DNA from: Phycisphaerae bacterium
Lineage (GTDB): Bacteria; Planctomycetota; Phycisphaerae; Phycisphaerales; SM1A02
Direction of reading: 5' to 3'
DNA length: 5,304 nucleotides
Assembly (NCBI GenBank): GCA_018663565.1
Contig: JABJQE010000071.1
Location: 1-5,304, forward strand
Shown here: piece by piece, positions 1 through 5,304 of the stretch
Position numbering within the stretch: position 1 is the stretch's first letter
How the letters are laid out: the number at the start of each line of letters is the position of its first letter
Notes under the pieces: model-generated
Told to the model about the DNA's origin: nothing
Databases searched by the model: none
What the model saw: only the letters and a program-made list of their open reading frames with translations
Program-made: the position numbers and the translations under genes

Positions 1-6
1 CGCACA

Positions 7-1899
7 CTACAAAGGCGCTCGCATGCCGATTTCTACGGTTCGTCTAGGCGGCAGATCAAGCAGGTCTGGCAGCACGGTCGCATTTCGCAGGAGGTATGCG
101 AACACTGCAACACGCCAGCGTGCCATGCCGTGATGATCTGTGGCAAGTGCGACTTGGTCACGGCGAACCCAATAGGTCATCGTCTTCAGATCAGCCGGGA
201 CACCGCGTTCGATGGCGTCTCGCATCATGCCAGGCAAATCAGCCTTTTGCAGATATCCAAATCGCACGGTGGCCTTCCACACGCCATTTGCCAGCGACTC
301 CAGTCGAAGCCGATGCTGATGCGACACGCGTGGCACACCAGACGCATGCAAATGCACGATGATGAGGGTCTCTGGCAAGACGGGCATATGGCGGAGCAGC
401 TTTCGAACCGTGACGGGCGTAATACCAGTTTCCCGACCGAAAAAGACTCCCGTTCCTGGGCACCTTTCAATAGCACGGTCATCGAGCGACTCAACAAATC
501 GATCAAGCGGTAGCCCGTCTTCAAGCCGACCCCGATTGACAAGATGGAGGCCCCTTCGCCACGTCGCCACAATCGCCAGTATGAATACTGCTACGGCAAG
601 CGGCACCCAACCACCAGAAGGGATCTTGAGCAGGTTGGACGCAAGCAACGTCAGTTCGATTGACAGCAGTACAGCAACGAGTGGACCGAGATACCACCAC
701 GACCACTTCCATCGCCGCCTTGCGACGACCGCAAACAAACAGGTTGTGAGCACCATGACGCCGGTCACTGCCAGCCCATACGCCGATGCGAGTCGGTCAG
801 CCGTGCCAAAGAGCAGCACGATAAGAATGCACGCAATGGCCATCAAGAGGTTGATGCCGGGCAAGTAGATTTGGCCTTCGACATTTGATGTATGCACAAC
901 ACGCATCGGGGGCAGCAATCCCTGCTGCGTAAGTTGCCGCGTCATAGAGAACACGCCGCTGATGATGGCCTGGGACGCAATGATCGCGGCAATGGTCGCA
1001 ATCACAACCATGGGCACGCGAAAAGACTCGGGAGCCAATGCAAAGAATGGATTCTCAGCTGCTTCACTCGATACAAGAATGGCAGCGCCTTGGCCAAAGT
1101 AAGCAAGCAACAGACTCGGGCAGACCACAACCCACCACGCAAGTGTGATCGCTCGGCGCCCAAAGTGACCCATGTCTGCATACAAGGCTTCGCCGCCCGT
1201 GACGCACAGCACGATTCCGCCAAGCATCAAGAAGGCCGTCAATGGTGAATGTGCGACGAGTTCCACTGCATGCCACGGCGATAACGCACCGAGCACGGCA
1301 GGCGTTTCAATAATCTGTTGTGCGCCGAGCACGCCAATGAGGACAAACCAGCCAAGCATCAATGGTCCCATGAGCCAACCAAGCACGCCGCTTCCAAGTC
1401 GCTGCATCATGAAGATTGCCAGCACAATGAACGCTGAAGCAACCAAGATCCAATGCGGCTGGGCCGTGACGGTCGCCGCAGATTCAGGCGCCAGTCCACC
1501 CATGGCGCTGAGCACACTGATGGCTGGCGTAATGATTCCGTCGCCGTACAACAACGCCGCGCCGAGCAAGGCAAGCCAGAAGATGATGCGGCCCCTCTTC
1601 ACGTCGGGCTCACCATCTCGTGTTGAAGCCAGTACTAGGAGCGACAAAAGTCCGCCCTCCCCACCATTGTCTGCCCGCATCACAAGTGCGATGTACTTCA
1701 CACCGATGATGATCAGCAGCCCCCACACGATCAGCGAGAGCGCCCCCATCACATGCATTTCAGCAGTCTGCACGCCGCCAGCGATATCAAGAGTCGCGCG
1801 GAGGGCATACAGCGGGCTTGTCCCGATGTCACCAAACACAACGCCAATCGCTCCAAGGGCGAGCAGCGGCGTTCCCTTCCTTGTGTGGGCTGCGCTCAT
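7..1899 (-). CDS. kup: Kup-family potassium uptake transporter
   Basis: Low-affinity K+ uptake protein of the Kup/HAK/KT family, thought to bring K+ into the cytoplasm together with H+. From the ATG at 1899 it has 630 residues, close to E. coli Kup (622). Family signatures are present in order: GDIGTSPLY (about 23-31), ADNGGEGG (76-83), YGDGIITPAISVLSA (118-132), GGEALYADMGHFG (235-247), NPFFALAPESF (283-293), ASQAIISGVFS (308-318) and GQIYLPGIN (342-350). About 12 hydrophobic segments fill the first 445 residues. A soluble C-terminal domain of about 180 residues follows, ending in the typical RRTVEIG. By alignment to E. coli Kup from memory, the four functionally important acidic positions (Asp23, Glu116, Glu229, Asp408) are acidic here: Asp24, Asp120, Glu237 and Glu415. 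A GTG directly before the ATG (1902) is an alternative start; neither has a strong ribosome site. The gene lies downstream of an intrinsic terminator, so it probably has its own promoter, which I could not identify. Confidence 0.97.
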   Translation of the reverse strand: MSAAHTRKGTPLLALGAIGVVFGDIGTSPLYALRATLDIAGGVQTAEMHVMGALSLIVWGLLIIIGVKYIALVMRADNGGEGGLLSLLVLASTRDGEPDVKRGRIIFWLALLGAALLYGDGIITPAISVLSAMGGLAPESAATVTAQPHWILVASAFIVLAIFMMQRLGSGVLGWLMGPLMLGWFVLIGVLGAQQIIETPAVLGALSPWHAVELVAHSPLTAFLMLGGIVLCVTGGEALYADMGHFGRRAITLAWWVVVCPSLLLAYFGQGAAILVSSEAAENPFFALAPESFRVPMVVIATIAAIIASQAIISGVFSMTRQLTQQGLLPPMRVVHTSNVEGQIYLPGINLLMAIACILIVLLFGTADRLASAYGLAVTGVMVLTTCLFAVVARRRWKWSWWYLGPLVAVLLSIELTLLASNLLKIPSGGWVPLAVAVFILAIVATWRRGLHLVNRGRLEDGLPLDRFVESLDDRAIERCPGTGVFFGRETGITPVTVRKLLRHMPVLPETLIIVHLHASGVPRVSHQHRLRLESLANGVWKATVRFGYLQKADLPGMMRDAIERGVPADLKTMTYWVRRDQVALATDHHGMARWRVAVFAYLLRNATVLPDLLDLPPRRTVEIGMRAPL

Positions 1900-1995
1900 C
1901 ACTCACACGGTACCACGCCACGCGAGCACGCTCCTGAACTCAGCCACGATTACGGTCACTGACCTGCGCCAAATCGAAGAAAACGCGGCCATGCA

Positions 1996-2029
1996 AAAGG
2001 CCCGGCGTGACTAATCACACCGGGCCTTT
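1996..2029 (-). terminator. Rho-independent terminator after the lipoprotein gene
   Basis: A 15-bp stem with a 4-base loop: arm 1996-2010, loop 2011-2014, arm 2015-2029. In minus-strand RNA every position pairs, with one G-U wobble (2006/2019). On the plus strand that pair would be a C-A mismatch, which suggests the minus-strand transcript is the one under selection. The lower stem is very GC-rich (GGCCCGG with CCGGGCC), and the 3' arm runs into a short UUUU (1998-1995) before GCAU, so the U-tract is modest. It begins 23 bases past the lipoprotein stop codon and should end transcription of the upstream gene run before kup. Confidence 0.88.
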
Positions 2030-2052
2030 GAATAGTCACGCTGTACGAAGTA

Positions 2053-2694
2053 CTACTGAGCGACCACGATTTCAACGCGGCGACTCTGTTTCGATGAGGA
2101 CATTGGACGATCTGGGCCGTAACTCATGACAGCCATATCATCAGAACTGATGCCCTTGCTCTTGAGGTAGTTCCGCACTGACCAGCCACGTTCAAACCCA
2201 AGGTGGTAATTACTCTTGTGCCCACTCTTGCGAATTGGGTCTGTGTCGGTGTGTCCAGCGACAATGATCGAACTGCCTGGATACTTCGACTGAATAACCC
2301 GGGCGACTTGGTTGAGCGAACTCTTCGCATCGTTCTTCAGCGAGGTTCGCCCCGAGTCGAAGAGCACATCACCTTCGACGGCAATCGTGACATCATTAGG
2401 ACCGTAGGTGGCGGTCACGCCAGTGATGCCATCAAAACTGCCGGCCTTCGTTGTTTCCCACGTCGCGGCTTGCTGAGCAAAGTCCTCGGCTTGGTTTCGA
2501 ATATTGTCATTGGCAGTTCGCAGCTCGCCGTTCGCTGCGTCGAGCGCCTTATTACGCTCGTCGAGCTCTGTTCGGAGCTCGGTGTTCTCCTGCTCAAGCA
2601 AGGTCAGTCGATTTTGTTCAGCCTCGCTATCACAGCCCACTGAAATGAGTGTGGCAACAGCAAGGGAGAGCAAGGTTGGCATGGTCAGTCGCAT
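2053..2694 (-). CDS. OmpA/Pal-like peptidoglycan-binding lipoprotein
   Basis: A 213-residue envelope protein predicted to be lipid-anchored and to bind peptidoglycan. Residues 1-20 are a lipoprotein signal with lipobox SVGC, placing the lipidated Cys at 21. Residues about 24-80 are charged and heptad-like (LLEQENTELRTELDER and following), probably a coiled-coil spacer. Residues about 100-213 form an OmpA C-terminal domain: VLFDSGRTSL, AGHTDTDPI, the FERGWSVRNYL helix and a final RRVEIVV. Asp150 and Arg169 align with the OmpA-family residues that contact diaminopimelate. The loop before RRVEI is a little shorter than usual. Asp follows the lipidated Cys; in E. coli that favours inner-membrane retention, but the rule may not hold here. 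The ATG at 2694 is chosen because a strong Shine-Dalgarno sequence precedes it and the signal peptide starts there. The frame is open up to 2838, but that extension would overlap the upstream gene and bury the signal peptide. It follows the prepilin peptidase by 25 bases. It could be Pal, but no Tol genes are nearby to say so. Confidence 0.93.
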   Translation of the reverse strand: MRLTMPTLLSLAVATLISVGCDSEAEQNRLTLLEQENTELRTELDERNKALDAANGELRTANDNIRNQAEDFAQQAATWETTKAGSFDGITGVTATYGPNDVTIAVEGDVLFDSGRTSLKNDAKSSLNQVARVIQSKYPGSSIIVAGHTDTDPIRKSGHKSNYHLGFERGWSVRNYLKSKGISSDDMAVMSYGPDRPMSSSKQSRRVEIVVAQ

Positions 2695-2700
2695 AGTTGG

Positions 2701-2711
2701 GTTTCCTTTCC
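2701..2711 (-). promoter_or_regulatory. Ribosome binding site of the lipoprotein gene
   Basis: The minus strand reads GGAAAGGAAAC, with the core AAAGGA 9 bases before the ATG at 2694. It lies just past the stop codon of the preceding gene. It is the only clearly good Shine-Dalgarno sequence in the window and it decides the start of the lipoprotein gene in favour of 2694 over the longer open frame. Confidence 0.8.
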
Positions 2712-2719
2712 ACAACGAG

Positions 2720-4042
2720 TTAACGTTCTGTCGTTCCATCGGTTCGCGAATACCAATTGGCATCCGTAGGCATTGAACCCGGTTTGAGGGTTGTTGTCCA
2801 ATCAGAAGAGTTGTCCACAGGAGTGGCGAAGCCCCCATTTGGCATTTCGACCGTTGGCATCAAGACACGCCACCCGTCAATGAGTACCGGCCTGCCAAGA
2901 AAGAGCAGCAGGGTCGCCACGGCGAGGTGCGGCCCATAGGGCAATTCTCGCTGCACGCCATTGCGGCATTTCGCCGAGATCGCCACTGCGACTGTCCAGG
3001 CGAGGCCAATAAATGGTGCCACGAAGAAGACCATAATCGGCAAGAACCAACCAAAAACGGCCCCTACGGCAGCAAGAAGGTGCACATCTCCCAATCCCAT
3101 GGCCTCACGGCCAAAGGCCAGCGTGCCCAGTATTCGAACGCCCCACACCAAACCGCCCCCGACGAGATAGCCAAGAAGCGAGCCACCCACGGCCTGCAGC
3201 CAGCGTGGTGGAACGCCATCAATCCACCCGAGCGCCATAGCTCCAAGCACTATGCCCATGATGATTGGCGTCAAAAATAACAGTTCAATCCCCATCTCAC
3301 GACGGGCAAAGGGATACTCGGCCAGCACCTCACCCTCCGGGACATACTGCTCATAATCAGCAAAGCTTGGCCGGAAGACACCGGCCATCTGCAGCACCAT
3401 GGAAACCCCAACACCAAGCATGCCGCCAATTGCCGCGCCGGTCCCCATCCACCCAGTGGCTGGGATAGGCCACCCCAGCCCGGACGCTCCGCTGGTGCGG
3501 GCGATGAAAGCCTGGGCACACCACAAAGCAACCGCCGCGCATGTGATGAATACGGGGATCGCAAGCGGGATCATGAAGGTGCGAGCGTCGATCACAGTGA
3601 TCGAATACAAGCCAACGAAGAGAAAGGCGACTGCAAAGAAGGCGGGCCAGCCAAGCAAGAATCCCTGCCTCACCCACCACTGCCCACCGACTTCCCACCA
3701 CCATGTCTGGGAGGGAGTACTCATGAACAAGCAGTAGTACAAACCAACAAAGGCCAGTGCGACAGCAAACTCAGTGATCGGATAGACCGGATGAATCCGT
3801 GCGCGGCAGTATCGACACTTTCCCTTCAGAAGGATCCACCCGAGAATAGGGAGATTCTCGCGAAAGAACCGCAAGCGGCCGCCGCAAATCGGGCATCGAC
3901 TCGGCGGATGCGACAACGACATCCCTCGCGGCATTCGCCAGTTCACCACGTTGATAAAGCTGCCAACACAGGCGCCAAACAGAAACACAAACACGATCCA
4001 CGGGCCGTGTGTCATGAACGCCTGCGAGTAGTCACCAAGCAT
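2720..4042 (-). CDS. Type IV prepilin peptidase (A24 family), enlarged form
   Basis: Membrane aspartic protease of the PilD/GspO type that cleaves the leader of type IV pilin-like proteins and usually methylates the new N-terminus. Numbering from the ATG at 4042 (440 residues): an N-terminal membrane helix leads into GSFINVVNWRMP (about 27-38). Next is the cytoplasmic zinc-type domain with CPIC (50-53) and CRYC (76-79), then PVYPITE. The catalytic aspartates are Asp152 (in VIDARTFMIP) and Asp319 (in GLGDVHLLA). The C-terminal ELPYGPHLA motif is at 366-374. PilD-type proteins have 250-290 residues with about 64 between the aspartates; here there are 167. The insert holds extra membrane segments and a hydrophilic stretch (about 222-253). 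The usual Lys of GxGDxK is His321. A polar tail of about 50 residues ends the protein. A GTG at 4048 is an alternative start; no clear ribosome site is seen, and translation may be coupled to xseB, which ends 3 to 9 bases upstream. No pilin gene is in view. Confidence 0.93.
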   Translation of the reverse strand: MLGDYSQAFMTHGPWIVFVFLFGACVGSFINVVNWRMPRGMSLSHPPSRCPICGGRLRFFRENLPILGWILLKGKCRYCRARIHPVYPITEFAVALAFVGLYYCLFMSTPSQTWWWEVGGQWWVRQGFLLGWPAFFAVAFLFVGLYSITVIDARTFMIPLAIPVFITCAAVALWCAQAFIARTSGASGLGWPIPATGWMGTGAAIGGMLGVGVSMVLQMAGVFRPSFADYEQYVPEGEVLAEYPFARREMGIELLFLTPIIMGIVLGAMALGWIDGVPPRWLQAVGGSLLGYLVGGGLVWGVRILGTLAFGREAMGLGDVHLLAAVGAVFGWFLPIMVFFVAPFIGLAWTVAVAISAKCRNGVQRELPYGPHLAVATLLLFLGRPVLIDGWRVLMPTVEMPNGGFATPVDNSSDWTTTLKPGSMPTDANWYSRTDGTTER

Positions 4043-4051
4043 GAGCACGTT

Positions 4052-4276
4052 TTATGAGGCATCCGGGGCCGCGGTGGGATCAGTCGTTTCCAATTCCCGT
4101 TCAACAGCATCTAAGACCGAGCGGCAGCGGGCCACCAATGATTGGCCTCTGCGGTGCGCGACCATTGCCTCCTCGAGACCAATCTTTCCTGCATCGATCT
4201 GCTCGATGATTGATTCGAGTTCAGCAATGGCGTCTTCAAATCGAAGGTCCGCTGGGTCAGTTGGTGTATCAGTCAT
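4052..4276 (-). CDS. xseB: Exodeoxyribonuclease VII small subunit
   Basis: A 74-residue protein of the usual XseB size (E. coli 80). Several XseB copies bind the long helical region of XseA to form exonuclease VII, which degrades single-stranded DNA from both ends and acts in repair and recombination in the cytoplasm. The core is diagnostic: LRFEDAIAELESIIEQIDAG (11-30), then GLEEAMVAHRRGQSLVARC and a second helix ending VERELE. Two antiparallel helices are expected. The short N-terminal (TDTPTDPAD) and C-terminal (TTDPTAAPDAS) tails are polar and probably disordered. It follows xseA by 41 bases, the classical xseA-xseB pairing, and its stop lies just before the prepilin peptidase start. No Shine-Dalgarno sequence lies at the normal distance from the ATG at 4276; the leader has UCCUCC there instead, within a possible hairpin. 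Confidence 0.95.
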   Translation of the reverse strand: MTDTPTDPADLRFEDAIAELESIIEQIDAGKIGLEEAMVAHRRGQSLVARCRSVLDAVERELETTDPTAAPDAS

Positions 4277-4279
4277 GAT

Positions 4280-4317
4280 GCGTAGGAGGATACGGGGTCA
4301 GGTCGACCTCTGTACGC
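4280..4317 (-). repeat. Imperfect inverted repeat in the xseA-xseB spacer
   Basis: GCGTA (4280-4284) and TACGC (4313-4317) are perfect inverted copies. Inside them GAGG (4286-4289) pairs with CCTC (4307-4310), leaving a small internal loop and a 16-base apical loop. The outer arm abuts the xseA stop codon and the inner end lies 3 bases before the xseB ATG, so the hairpin would occupy nearly the whole spacer in the mRNA. A separate 10-base palindrome, AGGTCGACCT (4300-4309), overlaps one arm. There is no U-tract, so it is not a terminator. A role in pacing xseB translation is only inference. Confidence 0.4.
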
Positions 4318-5304
4318 TCAATCAGCCTCCGAGTCCGTCACGGTCGATCGAATTGTTCCATCCACTAGGCGGGTCAGCAATTCGTCCCCGCAAGCGACAG
4401 CATCGCAGTCTCGAATGAGCCGGCCCCTGGCATCTGTTGTCACCGAATACCCGCGCGAAAGTACCGCCTCCGGACCAACCACCTCGAGTACGCCTCGACG
4501 CTCTTCAAGCGTGGCGGTAGCCTTGGCTATTGCCCGACGGACGGACCCGCCAAGTTGGTGCTTTTCAATCACGCAGGTCGCATTGAAGTGCCGCTTCACG
4601 AGCGTGGCGCGGAGCATGACAGATGCCTCCTCAACCACAGCTCGGCGCGCAGCCAGCAACGCATGGGGGCGGCGGGCCACCAGAGCGGTTTCGGCTGAGA
4701 GATGCCGCTGCCGCGACCGCGCAAGACTACGCCTCATACTCGCCGCGCGGGCTCGGTCCGCAGCTTCCACTCGCTCGAACCGCTGACGTAGGAATCGCTG
4801 AAAGCGAAGCACAAGCGACTCCGAGAGAAGGTCGATCCGCTGCGACTCATCCTCTCGATTCGGCAGCAAGACCATCGCGGCCTGGGTCGGGGTGGATGCT
4901 CGGCGATCGGCCACGAGTTCGGCAATACTCGTATCTGATTCGTGTCCAATTGCAGCGACAATTGGTGTGCTCGCAGCATAAATCGCCGCTGCAACGGATC
5001 GATCATTGAAGGCCTGCAGGTCCTCCGCAGACCCACCACCGCGGGTGAGAATAATGGCCTCAATTTCAGCATCCTCGGAAGCCGCGTCCGTTGCCGCGAT
5101 CGCTGCTGCAATCTGGCTCGCTGCTGCTATCCCCTGAACCGCCACATCCACGAGCACGAGTTCACATGCTGGCCACAATCGTGCCCCGGTTGCAAGCACG
5201 TCCTGGAGCGCAGCCCCCGCCCCACTTGTGATCACCGCCACACGGCGGGGATACCGCGGCAGTGGACGCTTCGAATCCTCGGCGAACCATCCGAGCCCTC
5301 GAAG
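4318..5304 (-). CDS. xseA: Exodeoxyribonuclease VII large subunit (5' end outside window)
   Basis: The catalytic subunit of exonuclease VII, a cytoplasmic nuclease that cuts single-stranded DNA into short oligonucleotides in a metal-independent way. 328 residues are visible; the frame is open through the right edge, so the GTG at 5241 is an internal valine, not the start. By comparison with E. coli XseA (456 residues), about 110-130 residues with the OB-fold DNA-binding domain are missing. The visible part starts LRGLGWFAEDSKRPLP, then AVITSGAGAALQDV, RGGGSAEDLQAFN (88-100), AIGHESDTSIAELVADRRASTP (in the 118-139 region) and a long Arg/Glu-rich helical region (about 160-270) that would bind XseB. 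It ends with AVLSRGYSV and GDELLTRLVDGTI. The residues reported as needed for nuclease activity in E. coli (Asp155, Arg205, His238, Asp241) correspond to Asp35, Arg88, His121 and Asp124 of the visible fragment, so it should be active. xseB follows 41 bases downstream. Confidence 0.96.
   Translation of the reverse strand, partial: LRGLGWFAEDSKRPLPRYPRRVAVITSGAGAALQDVLATGARLWPACELVLVDVAVQGIAAASQIAAAIAATDAASEDAEIEAIILTRGGGSAEDLQAFNDRSVAAAIYAASTPIVAAIGHESDTSIAELVADRRASTPTQAAMVLLPNREDESQRIDLLSESLVLRFQRFLRQRFERVEAADRARAASMRRSLARSRQRHLSAETALVARRPHALLAARRAVVEEASVMLRATLVKRHFNATCVIEKHQLGGSVRRAIAKATATLEERRGVLEVVGPEAVLSRGYSVTTDARGRLIRDCDAVACGDELLTRLVDGTIRSTVTDSEAD

Noticed and set aside
359..868. A 169-codon plus-strand open frame opposite the C-terminal half of kup.
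   Set aside because: Low-complexity, basic and Ser/Arg-rich without a domain or ribosome site; fully covered by a clear gene on the other strand.
1903..1994. Possible promoter, c-di-AMP riboswitch or operator before kup, including the short palindrome GGTCACTGACC (1954-1964).
   Set aside because: No -35/-10 pair with good spacing was found. About 90 bases is too short for a ydaO-type riboswitch and none of its conserved elements was seen. An 11-base palindrome alone is weak evidence for an operator.
1172..2014. A 280-codon open frame on the plus strand, antisense to the start of kup and running into the terminator.
   Set aside because: The protein is Ser/Thr/Pro/Ala-rich with no recognisable domain, lies opposite a gene with unmistakable Kup motifs, and its end falls in the terminator stem. 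It is a shadow of GC-biased codon use.
2043..2053. Small inverted repeat GTAC-GAA-GTAC next to the lipoprotein stop codon.
   Set aside because: Arms of four bases are expected by chance and there is no supporting context.
2695..2838. A 48-codon N-terminal extension of the lipoprotein frame.
   Set aside because: It would overlap the prepilin peptidase gene by 119 bases and place the lipoprotein signal internally. A strong Shine-Dalgarno sequence at 2701-2711 supports the start at 2694.
4283..4290. TAGGAGGA on the plus strand, which looks like a strong ribosome binding site.
   Set aside because: No start codon or coding frame follows at a suitable distance on the plus strand, and it lies between two minus-strand genes.
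4623..5111. Open frames of 123-128 codons on both strands overlapping xseA.
   Set aside because: The xseA frame has continuous family motifs through this whole region; the others are out-of-frame or antisense shadows without domains.

Overview
The window is a compact, fully coding stretch of bacterial chromosome in which every supported gene lies on the minus strand. Reading in the direction of transcription (high to low coordinates), the order is: exodeoxyribonuclease VII large subunit xseA (its 5' end lies beyond the right edge), small subunit xseB, a large membrane-bound type IV prepilin peptidase, a small OmpA-like/Pal-like lipoprotein, an intrinsic terminator, and a Kup-type potassium transporter whose stop codon is almost at the left edge. 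No tRNA, rRNA, mobile element, CRISPR array or phage gene was seen.

The four genes from xseA to the lipoprotein are separated by only 41, about 3 to 9, and 25 bases. They probably form one transcription unit that ends at the strong hairpin at 1996-2029. kup begins about 95 bases past that hairpin and is probably transcribed separately, although no convincing promoter could be picked out. The proposed unit mixes DNA repair (ExoVII), envelope or pilus maturation (prepilin peptidase) and cell-wall anchoring (OmpA-like lipoprotein). The functional link, if any, is co-expression rather than a recognised pathway.

The organism is most likely a planctomycete-like bacterium, perhaps of the Phycisphaerae. 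The main clue is the prepilin peptidase. It is about 440 residues instead of the usual 250-290, has a long insert between its two catalytic aspartates, and has a GREAMGLGDV signature like that of planctomycete members of the family. The moderately GC-rich composition, frequent weak Shine-Dalgarno sequences and Gram-negative-type lipoprotein are compatible with this. The assignment is inference from protein flavour, not from a marker gene.

Overall this is ordinary housekeeping territory. The points that merit a second look are the enlarged prepilin peptidase with a His in place of the usual Lys of its second motif, a perfect 9-base complement that could compete with the terminator between the lipoprotein gene and kup, and an imperfect hairpin filling the xseA-xseB spacer. 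I found no evidence of a new system.
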